The position numbers were made by a program, and so were the translations under genes. Positions 26,501 to 35,000 of a stretch of 61,208 bases of DNA are shown piece after piece. The stretch lies in NCBI GenBank assembly GCA_031256035.1, contig JAIRRJ010000078.1, positions 1 to 61,208 of the forward strand, read 5' to 3'. Position 1 is the first letter of the stretch. Each line of letters opens with the position of its first letter. The notes beneath the pieces are model-generated. The model made no database searches. It worked only from the letters and a program-made list of their open reading frames with translations, and was not told where the DNA came from. This DNA comes from Treponema sp. Its GTDB lineage: Bacteria; Spirochaetota; Spirochaetia; Treponematales; Breznakiellaceae.

Positions 26501-29031
26501 TTTCAATAATCACCGACAGGGCAGGATCGCAGGGTAATTTACTTTCGCTTGACGCAGACAGCAGTGATACCGAAGTGAAAGTAGATGCCGTAGACCCCCC
26601 ACAGTTGACAGTACAAGACAATAACTCTACCCCGGCATATACCGCTAACGGCACGCTGCGATTGGGGAGATTCCAAATTACGAGCACAAATCAGGAGATT
26701 GACCGGAAGAGGATTCAATATACCACAGACGGGGGAGCGAACTGGACAAATGTGGAAAACCCCAGCCCCCACAACACTAACCCCATTTCTATCCCCGATA
26801 TTACCGCAGCCGGTATGTACAATGTGCAGGCGCGCCAGGTAGACCGCGCGGGCAATGTCGGCGTTACGTCTGTGCCGAGGACATTTACCATAAGCGGCCC
26901 CCTGAGGCTCGAAACCCTCTCCTGCGACAACCCCGACCGCGCCTATCCGCTCGGTTCAACCCTGACGTTCAAACTTGCCTTTAACGAAAAAGTTTATACA
27001 GCGGGACAGGTCTCTGTAACGCTTGCCGGCGGCTCCGGAGATGTTAATACTGACTATGACGTCCCTATTACACAAGTTATAAAAGACAATGCCGACTTTT
27101 TCCTTATCGGAAGCTGGCAAAATATACCGGCAGGCAGAATCATGGATCCGGTTACAGTAAAGTCAATTAACGGCTTAAACAATGTCAGGCGCTCGTCTGA
27201 CGACGCACCTCCCGACCAATCTAACCTTGCCGCCGTCGTGTCGGCATACAGCCGCCCCAACTTGAAAGTAATTTCAAAAAGGCCGGTTATTGAAAGCTGG
27301 GTAATGAACAATGCAACAAACAACAAAACAGAAACAGCGGTAAATAATACCGCCCCCATCACCCCCAATAACAATACCGTTCTTTTTCCCGAAGGTACAA
27401 AATCAATACTGCGGCTCAAGTTCAGCCACAAAGTATGGGCGGAAAGCGGCGCTTATACAATCACCGTCAAGCCGGCGGGAGACTGGTATATCCCGCCTGT
27501 TATGACCGGCGATGAATATTACAAAGTTACAAGCGCTGCCGGGCTTTTAACCACGGACATACCAGATCTGAACAAAAATTATCAGAAAACCACCCACGGT
27601 CTAAAACAGGTGGGCACTAATTATGTTCCCGATACTGAAACCAAGTATGTGCTGAACTTTACTACTGGAATATCCGGCAATACCGGAACGGTCGATGAGC
27701 TGAGGGCAATTTTTAACAGGGCAAAATTCCGTCAGCAGGAAATTGAAGTAACCGGCGCTCAGATAAAGGCAAACGGAAATCTGTCAATGGCTAACGGCGC
27801 GGAAATAGTGGAAGTTCATCTTGACAGGCTTCTTGACGGGCGGCAATGGAAGATAGAGATTGCCAGCGGTTCTTTCCGGGACGAGGCGGGCAATACCTTT
27901 GATGCCGCTGCTGTCAACAACGCCTGGAATACCGGCAGCAACCGTTCATTCTGGTCTGCAAATACCTCCGTGCCTGTAATCCGGGTGGAACGGGTTTCCA
28001 ATAACAAAGCTGCGGACGGCATTGTTACCAATTATATAGCAAGTACAAACAATAATACTGGTGTAGCTGCTTCAGTTCCTAACTTAAATACATATGCCGA
28101 CAAATATTCCAGCATTACTTCAGTTATGCCAATATCTCAAACAGTTGATCTTGGTACCAATGGTACAAATGCAAATGGAGATGCTATACTCCAGACCAAA
28201 GTTCGTTACCGTATAGACTGCGAGACCCCGGACGCATCCATAAGTTACGCTGTGCTGGGTGGAGGAACCGCTGTGGTTCCCAACAATACTGCTCGCGGCA
28301 CATTATATGATAATGGAAACTACAGGGCAAGCGCTTCCGTCGCTCTTAATATTGGCAATTCAAATATTGCGGACGTAGCTGCCGGAACCTTGAACGCATT
28401 AACTGTTGGTACATCCTACACAGCCGAAAGTTATCTTAATATAGGCGGCGCCGGCAGCCTATATGATGTCAGCGAACTCTATACCGCGCGCAAGGACTAT
28501 ATCGCTGCAACGGCAATACGGAATACGGCTCCTAACCTTACAGGAAGCGCGCGCGGTTTCGAAGGAGCCTTTAAGACGGTAATTGTATTCCGTACTCCTT
28601 TTCAGAATGCTTCTTTTAATGCTCAGGGGGGAACTAATGGAAATGGCACTGACAATTGGGGTTCTGATTATGGTACTCAAGCAAGTTCTAATAAACTCTA
28701 CTATAAGCTGGAAGCTTCCAATAACAACAACGGGGCGGTTACCGTATCGGGCTTCCCGCTTGCGTACAATGATCTTACCGGGAAAAAAAATAAATACATG
28801 TACAGGGTTCCCGATAACAGTGTTGCCGGGTCTCAGGTTAATGACGACAGGGTCTGGATAAGCTGGGAGATTGTCTGTGATTTCTGGGCTGTTCCGATGA
28901 GGATGTTCAGAGCCACTCCCAATTCACCTTTCTTAGGCGGCGATGAAGATGCCTGGACAAATCATTCGGGCGGCGACTGGCACCAGTATCACTACCGTAA
29001 ATACGGCAACTACGGCGTGCGGCACTTTTAG
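20536..29031 (+). CDS. Giant Ig-like lipoprotein A2 (2831 aa), four stalk units
   Basis: The largest protein here. Signal ends at Cys25 (AAAVIFSAC) followed by DSPMGFGDVIDLEPPV as in A1. The N-terminal region (26-686) has CWYPESDFPRI...FDDDNVG near 304 and VRIAWIPAGAF near 477. Four stalk units start at residues 687, 1056, 1416 and 1764 and end at 2122; each has a SwmB-like domain (SPHPANT.FSGRDTVTINAVFDKSV), a second Ig domain (APVIDLITIP...VLGSPVLNLPFN) and an FN3-like domain (NVQARQVDRAGNV). A partial unit follows at 2123. The cap has VPVIRVERV near 2480, YRIDCETPDASISY near 2557, SGFPL near 2738 and WISWEIV near 2774. The units are similar at DNA level, so copy number may change by recombination. 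B2 begins 15 bases later. Confidence 0.86.
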   Translation: MPLKSKTIQYALIPLLAAAVIFSACDSPMGFGDVIDLEPPVLKVTFIVLPDGSKIPIQSDEDNKLFIGPGILVGPGFTLQGEAYDNVQVTEVKVDGKLGSKSQSWNKANVGRRSGNNWQTWSIVLDGIEKGEWVLRITALDRPGNIGPQTVKELTLIVDTDPPIVESIKIERAPGVFADLLPRNRLQSMNANLFAHVDYFQNEQFVIRAEINHDYMLDEIRLNLLDGDTKLFGNDGLEREAGTSLYSPAWEITQAMLLAANPKYASGKHYLRVLVTAKARAGHSGQNEDVSNLLYNLCWYPESDFPRIPDLTVHFENGAYRIEKDSLLQVNAFDDDNVGEAYVAMIAESSWNTVSGANDEAKLQWFQNETNRYNFSEGGEYPLRDNKITSPLNNATIPVNTVSDRGNYKLAVLVRDIKDDPVNRPALWSHRVFNILVVEEGIPDITVTAPAENSSPALTGGNTFTLSGYVLNLDDVNFVRIAWIPAGAFADADAQVAAGKTALKGSATGVLPNGIQIWHHNLSPGTSEEIIPGKFYQKQTFSRNINIFNDLRFNNQPDNRDKLFVLYTQGLGGDDVFTLFRLHAYTRSPVITINTPTDYQPFGPGANVPFDITVAPEYGLAVGTVRLETESGSNIPLTRVGTTNRWTAAWTTPVAEYIYGFRVIATDTLGNADEQMRFIDVTTHSQLRHITANHNDNTLFSEGKTITIQAVFSKSVNVTGNPEIVLSGLNSTRYADYKSGTGSATLNFEYTPAAGDLTAGTNVLSATAIRLNSGTIDAENFGGDFSLTSAQAKPLADKALKVDAVAPVIRNISIPGPTDTTGPTEDSRYAGDQAYRPWLKAGNNLVIRVRADKSLRVLGTPQLILPFNNRRANFLRTEKTGSEDNDTMVFTYIVQTGDQNGTTPAYDSFVSIDMATCISVTDLSSITDIAGNILKAGSGSSASGVKIDAVLPSALTVSNAGSFPGYTLGGTLQVGNFQIVDTNTKPDRRMVQYSLKGGTDGWTDVPAAATFPYTIPSITADGTYHVQARQIDRAGNISPASADVRFTVESPFVAVLKEVTSPHPKDTKFSGRDTVTINAVFEKPVTVTSGTPQIALAGTGGATRYATLVAGSGSGSGSTTLNFTYTPVSGDFTADKITATLFELNNAVISGLDNDIALSSTGNAKALADKVLKVDAVAPVIDLITIPAYSGEAQYSPWVRAGYVFEIKVRANKSLRVLGSPVLNLPFNSRTASFLRTETGVNDNDTMVFTYTVQNNDLHITNVAINRSNCIPVLTSITDVVGAGNILTYGANTNDSAAGVGIQVDAVKPDAPTLQDNGSTPGGYALNKQLVAGNFRILGTSLELSRVRTEYTQNGGATWTPVPNGPPQNQNNIDIPVINTAGTYNVQARQVDRAGNVSDASAQMTFTIVPPFTAALKEVTSPHPANTMFSGNNDPVTINAVFDKSVTVTGTPRIALEGMGTQYAAYTGGGGSTTLSFTYTPTSPDFTSDRITATSLELNGGTISGIGGNITLSSLAGGNARSLYDKALKVDAVAPVIDLITIPAYTGDYAPWVRAGYVFEIKVRANKPLRVLGSPVLNLPFNSGNRTASFLRTENNDTMVFTYTVQNGDLHEADVAINRLNCIPDLSSITDTAGAGNVLTYGASANYTGNIRVDAVAPGAPTVQDNGSSPVYTVNGTLQTGNFRILGSSLELTRVRTEYTLNGGATWTSVPNGPPQTQNNIDIPVIADAGTKNVQARQVDRAGNVGAVSNPMTFTIVPPFTAALKEVTSPHPANTTFSGRDTVTINAVFDKSVTVTETGGTPRIALTGMGSTQYAAYTGGTGSTTLSFTYTPDANDFTSDRITATALELNGGTISGISGNITLSSTGNAKALSDKALKVDAVAPVIQDISIPFTGEAAYDPWFRAGNEMQIRVQTSKPMRVLGVPKLKLPFNNREASFLRTDKTNVDNDTLVFTYTVVSGDQNGLPGTTPPYNDNVIINRADCITVADLSIITDRAGSQGNLLSLDADSSDTEVKVDAVDPPQLTVQDNNSTPAYTANGTLRLGRFQITSTNQEIDRKRIQYTTDGGANWTNVENPSPHNTNPISIPDITAAGMYNVQARQVDRAGNVGVTSVPRTFTISGPLRLETLSCDNPDRAYPLGSTLTFKLAFNEKVYTAGQVSVTLAGGSGDVNTDYDVPITQVIKDNADFFLIGSWQNIPAGRIMDPVTVKSINGLNNVRRSSDDAPPDQSNLAAVVSAYSRPNLKVISKRPVIESWVMNNATNNKTETAVNNTAPITPNNNTVLFPEGTKSILRLKFSHKVWAESGAYTITVKPAGDWYIPPVMTGDEYYKVTSAAGLLTTDIPDLNKNYQKTTHGLKQVGTNYVPDTETKYVLNFTTGISGNTGTVDELRAIFNRAKFRQQEIEVTGAQIKANGNLSMANGAEIVEVHLDRLLDGRQWKIEIASGSFRDEAGNTFDAAAVNNAWNTGSNRSFWSANTSVPVIRVERVSNNKAADGIVTNYIASTNNNTGVAASVPNLNTYADKYSSITSVMPISQTVDLGTNGTNANGDAILQTKVRYRIDCETPDASISYAVLGGGTAVVPNNTARGTLYDNGNYRASASVALNIGNSNIADVAAGTLNALTVGTSYTAESYLNIGGAGSLYDVSELYTARKDYIAATAIRNTAPNLTGSARGFEGAFKTVIVFRTPFQNASFNAQGGTNGNGTDNWGSDYGTQASSNKLYYKLEASNNNNGAVTVSGFPLAYNDLTGKKNKYMYRVPDNSVAGSQVNDDRVWISWEIVCDFWAVPMRMFRATPNSPFLGGDEDAWTNHSGGDWHQYHYRKYGNYGVRHF
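22594..26901 (+). repeat. Four tandem coding repeats of about 1.05-1.1 kb in A2
   Basis: Units begin at 22594, 23701, 24781 and 25825 and the array ends at 26901 (1107, 1080, 1044 and 1077 bases). Units 2-4 are closest: the start CTTAAAGAGGTAACGTCCCC recurs at 24781 and 25825, and a 54-base stretch at 24049-24102 is exactly repeated at 25117-25170. The first unit is more diverged. Unit 2 also holds a short GGCAGC hexamer run near 23871-23888. Confidence 0.85.
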
Positions 29032-29046
29032 GAAGGAGGAGAGAAA

Positions 29047-32000
29047 ATGAAAACACGGAACCGTATAATAACAATTTGCGCCCTGGCGGCGCTTGCCGTT
29101 TTCTCCTCCTGCGATGGCCCTCTCGCGCTGGGTACCAGGCTGAATATAGTCCCGCCGGAAATTACTATCGACAGGCCGGACTTTATGGAAAACATAAAGG
29201 ATACGCTTGAAATTTCAGGAACAGCATCCGATGACGATGAGATTGTGTCCCTGTTTATTACCGTGGAAAAAGTAAGGGGCGCCGCGTGGAAACATGAATG
29301 GCACGGCGAGCGCGGCAAATGGCGCAGCAGCGGAGACGGGAACGACAGTAAAGGCGGTTGGACCGCCAAGGGGAAGGGCAGAATCAACTGGTCTGTATCC
29401 TTGTCCATGATCGGCGCTCCAAGCGGGGAGTACCTGATCAGCGTAGGAGCGGAAAACAACGTAAAAAACCGCGGCGCCATGGCGGAGAGGCGCGTTGTAA
29501 TTGACACTGAGCATCCGTTGGTAACAGTGCTTAACCCGGTGCTGTGGTTTGATGACCATGAAGGCCCGAATAATTATAATTTTGCCACAGACGTAGAACC
29601 AGAATTCAATAAATGGAAACTGCGCGATCCGGCGGTGCTGGACAATCTGCACAACAAGAGCATTACCCTGCAATATGAAGTAAAAGATGATTTTTCAATA
29701 GCCAAACTCCGTTTCAGACTTGCGGACAGTACCGGTAGTGAAATATACTATGACGCCGCTGTTCAGAATCCGAACTGGAACGGAAGATTTGTTATAGACG
29801 GAAAACTGATACTTGACCCCAATACTGGCAAGCCTTTCTCCATAGGCGAAACCGATAAATGCTATATGCAGCTTGTAAGCTATGCTGAGGACAACGCGGG
29901 GAATTATGAAAACCGCAGCCACGGCTGGCTGGTCTGGTGGCCCAAGGCTGATCTGCCCTGGACGACCGGGGTGGGGCATGAAAACAATCCCGATCTGTTT
30001 CAGGTATATCCGGGTTCCAAAGTTCAGAGCGGTCAGGCCTATGACAATGACGGAGTGGCAAAGGTAGCGTACAGGATTTTCAAGCAGTCAACTCCTTCCA
30101 ACTACGACATTCCGGTTGATGTGGGCGAATATATAAACCAGCCCATGGATGAAAACTCTAATCCTTCCCGGTTCTGCAGTTGGAGCTTTGACGCCCCGGC
30201 GGACAGCAATGATTACATGATTGAAATAACCACAAGCGACATATTCGGAACAAAGGGTACGGACATAAGGTACTTCCATGTATACCACACAGACGCGCCC
30301 GATATTAAGATAACCAGCCCCAACCCGGATGAGCCGTTGTTTGGGAACACTAGCGGCGCCTTTACAATCGGCGGTACAGCCGATGACGGAGTCGAAGTTG
30401 CGGAACTTAGGCTGGTCTGGCTTAAGCCTTCAACGAGTTCCAACAGCCGTATGCTGTACCAGTCCAGCGAGTACGCCGGATGGAACGTCTCAAATGGCTC
30501 TACAGATTCTGACGGAAACAAGGTTTGGGTTCTGACCCTTGGGAGCAATACACTGAACCCGGCAACCAGCCGGTATGAAAAAACGTTCAGCAAAACTATT
30601 AACCTGTTCGGCACAGGAGCAGACAATTTGAATATCGGTACAACAGCAGGTCAGGTTCCCCTCTCCGCCCAGTCATTTGTACTGCGGGTAAAGAGCGACT
30701 CAGGCAGGTATGTTACCAGATTCCATTCGGTAAAGGGGGACATATCGCCGCCGGAAGTGAACATTGACACGGTTAAAGTACAGCGCAGCGGCGCCGAAAT
30801 AGCGTCATACGATGCCGCTCAACTGAGAAGCGGCGCGTCCATGAACGCCCTTGAAATGAACGATAAGGTATTCATAAGCGGCACATGGTGGGACGATTCG
30901 CTTGACGCATGGCAGACAGCAGGGTCTGCCCGCATGAGATTTAATGCAACATGGAACGGTTTGTCTGTTGCAGAAAACACAGCTTTTACTGCGGCATCGG
31001 ACTTAGGTTGGAAACCCGGCAGATTATGGAAAGGAACATGGACTGCCGCGCTGACGATACCCGCTGCGGAAACTGATAAGGGGAGCGCGCGCATTGAGGC
31101 GTCCCTAGCGGATGTGGGAGGCAATAATACAATAGCTTCTCTTACCGCGCAGGTGGATACCAAGCTGCCAAGGCTTATGTCTATTACCAGTGAAACGCCG
31201 AACGGCAGCTATAGAATTGGGCAGAAGATAGATATCCTGCTTGATTTTAACAAGGATGTAACCTATGCCCACCCCACAAGCAGCCCTCCAACCCTGTCGC
31301 TGAATACTACTCCGCCTGCGTCCGCTGTTTATGAAAGCGGCAATGGGACAAGAGTGCATAAATTCACATATACCGTTGGTTCGACCGAGAATACTCCTTC
31401 CGCCTCTTCTCTGAATGTGTCAGGCATTAATACTCCTTCCGGCGGGACGTGGACGGGTTCGGGCGGCAACGCAAACGTGGCATCCATCCCTCAAAACCTT
31501 AACTATACCAAGAATATCAGGATAGACAATGTTCCCCCAATCATAACGAGCATTAAATCCCTGAGCGGTTCGGCGACAGACCCCAATTATTACAATGCGG
31601 GGAAAATAGTCTACGTCCAGGTAATATTCAACAAAGAGATGAAGTTTACGCCGGGAACCGGAACCGTCTTAAGATTTAATCTTGCTTCAGGCGGCGGAAC
31701 GGGAATCGCCCCCGCGGTGCTGACCGGAAATAATGATACACTGTTGTTTACCTATACCGTCTCCCAGGGCGATAATACGCCGGTAACCGGAACCGCCGGG
31801 ACTGCATCATTCAATTACGGCGATTCGTTACGTGCCACAGGCATTACATTGGGAACCAATGCCTCTCTTACCGATCTTGCAGGCAATTCCGCTTTACTAA
31901 CTATGCCGACTGGGCAAAATATCCATGAAAGCACTAACATGCGGACAATATACATAGACACCCTTGCGCCTGCTTCCGCGCCGGCAATTGCCGGCATTAC

Positions 32001-35000
32001 TAACGGAACTTTTATGGATGGTACCCAGAGCTTTACCATAAGCGGCGAGAATTTTGCAAAGTTGGAATACCGGCTGAATACTGCCGGTTCCTGGATTCCG
32101 TATCAGAACACCGCTGTACCATTGCCTAATGGGACATATAAAATAGCGGCGCGGCAAACCGACCTGGCGGGGAATGTTTCGCCCGTATCGTCAGAAATAG
32201 ACATTACCATAGAGCCGAAAGAGGATGCTCCGAAACTCATGTTTATTACCAGCGGCACGGATGACGGCTGGTACAGAGTTGGTAAGTTAATAGACGTAGA
32301 GCTGAGTTTCAACGAAAATGTAACATTTAACAGCGCCGGCAGCAGCCCCACCCTGACGCTGTCTGACGGATGCGGCACTGCCGATTGGGTTTCGTCCAGT
32401 AACGGCGGCAAACAGCATAAATTCATATATGAAGTTGAGTCAACACATAACAGCGCCCGGCTGAGTGTGCAAAGCATTAATTCCAACGGCGGGACATGGA
32501 TGGGCAAGGGCGGCGCCGCAGTCATGACTTCATACCAAAACCTGAACGTAACCAAGGATCTCAAGATAGATAATAATGCCCCGCGCATATTGAGCGTAAA
32601 ATCCTCATCCGGTACGGCTGGAGTAGACAATTATTACAACCTGAATAAACAGGTTTACATAACGGTAACATTTGACAAGCCTATTCAGTTTACAGAGGGT
32701 ACTAATAATGCAACCTTGTTAAATTTAAACCCCGGTTCGGGAAGTACGGCAATGGCGGGAAAATCCCCGCAGTTGAGCGGCAACAATGCGCTGTTGTTCA
32801 CCTATACCGTAGTCGCAGACAATAATACGCCGGCAACCACAACCGGCACGCCGCCTGCCCTGGTATCTTACGGCGATTCGTTACGCGCCACAAGCATTAC
32901 ATTGGGAACCGGGACAAACAACGCCGCTATTACCGATCTTGCGCTTAATCCCGCTATACTCACTATGCCGGTTGGGCAAAATATCCATGACAACAGTGAT
33001 GCCCCCCGTGCAATATTCATTGACTCAAGAACCCCGCCAATGCCAACTTTTGGTACACCGCCTGCCGATAATTCAGTTTTCATGTATCCGAATCTCCCGA
33101 CTTTTACCCTGAGCGGCGAGGGTCAGGCGACACTGGAATACCGGTTGAATACTACCGGCTCCTGGATTACCTATACGACCGGCACCGCAACGCTGCCCGG
33201 CGTAGGCAAATATGAAATATCGGCGCGCCAAACTAACAAAGCGGGAACATCTTCATCCGCAACGACTCCGATTAATGTTACCGTAGAGCCGAATGAGGCG
33301 CAGCCCAAACTCATGTTCATTACAAGCGACAATACGGACGGCTGGTATAAGGTGGACGCGTCTAAGCCGGTAGACATAGTTCTGGAATTTGACAAGCCGG
33401 TTACCTATAGCGGCGGCACCCCCACTCTGACGCTGTCTGACAGCTGCGGTAACGCAAGCTATGTTACAGGCGCCAATGTTACTGCCAGCAGGCACGTATT
33501 CAGATATACAGTAGCTGCAGGGCATAAAAGCGACCGGCTGAGTGTGCAAAGCATTAATAAAGGCACCGGAGAATGGAAAGACAAATGGGACGCTGTCGCA
33601 GACATGACTGCATACCAAAACCTGAATGAAACCAAAGATATAAGGATAGACACGATTGCCCCGATCATAACGAGCATAAAATCTTCAAGCCTTTCCGGTC
33701 ATTACAATTCGGGGAAGATAATCTACGTTACTGCAACGTTCGACAAACCCATTCAGTTTACACCCGGCGTAACTAACGCAACCCTGTTGAACTTGAACGC
33801 CGGTACAGGCGCGGGAAAACTACCGCAGTTAAGCGGCAACAACGCGCTGCTGTTCACCTATACTGTAGAAAACGGCAATAACACGCCGGCGACCACAACC
33901 GGCACGCCGCCTGCCCTGGTATCCTACGGCGACTCGTTAAGAGCCGCAAGCATGACATTGGGAACCGGCGCGAGTATTAAAGATCAAGCCGGAAATGACG
34001 CAAATATCAATATGCCGGCGGCGGGGGGTAATATCCATGAAGGCACCGGCGCCCGTACAATATACATAGACACCAGAACCGTTCCTTTGCCTACATTCCT
34101 GACAGCGCCGGCAAATAACCATGTTGCTATGGATACCGTGGGCACTCCTGTAACCTTTACCCTGAGCGGTGAAGCCTTGGCAACTGTGGAATATCAGTTG
34201 AATACAGGCGGTTCCTGGTTTACGTATGGCGGTCAGGTAGCGCTGCCCGGCGTAGGGAAGTACCAGATAGCGGCGCGCCAGACTAACCTTGCCGGGACTT
34301 CTTCGAATGCGACAGCGGCGATAAATGTTGAAATAGAGTCGTTTGAGGCTGCGCCCCAATTCATGTTCATTACCAGCGACACGGATGACGGCGAGTACAG
34401 ACAGGGTAAGGTGATAGACATAGTGCTGGAATTCGACAAGCCCGTTACCTATAGCGGCACTGCTCCCACCCTTGCGCTGAATACAGGGGTGAATGCCACA
34501 CGGCCTGCAACTAATGATGGTAATGGGACCAACCGGCACCGTTTCACCTATACCGTTGGCGCAGGGCATAATGTTACCCGGCTGAGTGTAACAAGCATTA
34601 ATGCCGGCGGCACGTGGACGGGCAAGGGCGGCACCGCATTGATGACTATATCCACAGGCAAAAACCTGAACGAAAACAAGAATATAAAGATTGACAACAT
34701 TGCCCCAAAAATATCGAAGATAAAAACCTCCAGCGCTGACGGTTATTACAATCGGGATAAACAGGTTTTCATAACGGTAATGTTCGACAAGCCCATTCAG
34801 TTTACACAGGGTACTAATAACGCAGCACGGTTGAATTTGAACGCCGGTACCGGGAGCGCGGGATTATCCCCGGAGATGAGCGGCAACAATGCCTTGATGT
34901 TCACCTATACCGTAGAAAATGGCAATAACACGCCGACAACCGGAAGCGTGGATACGTTCAATTACGACAACTCGTTAAGAGCCGAAAGCATTACATTGGG

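Noticed and set aside
22594-26901. Tandem repeats as a CRISPR array or mobile element
   Set aside because: Units are about 1 kb, coding and in frame, with no spacer pattern, transposase or terminal inverted repeats.
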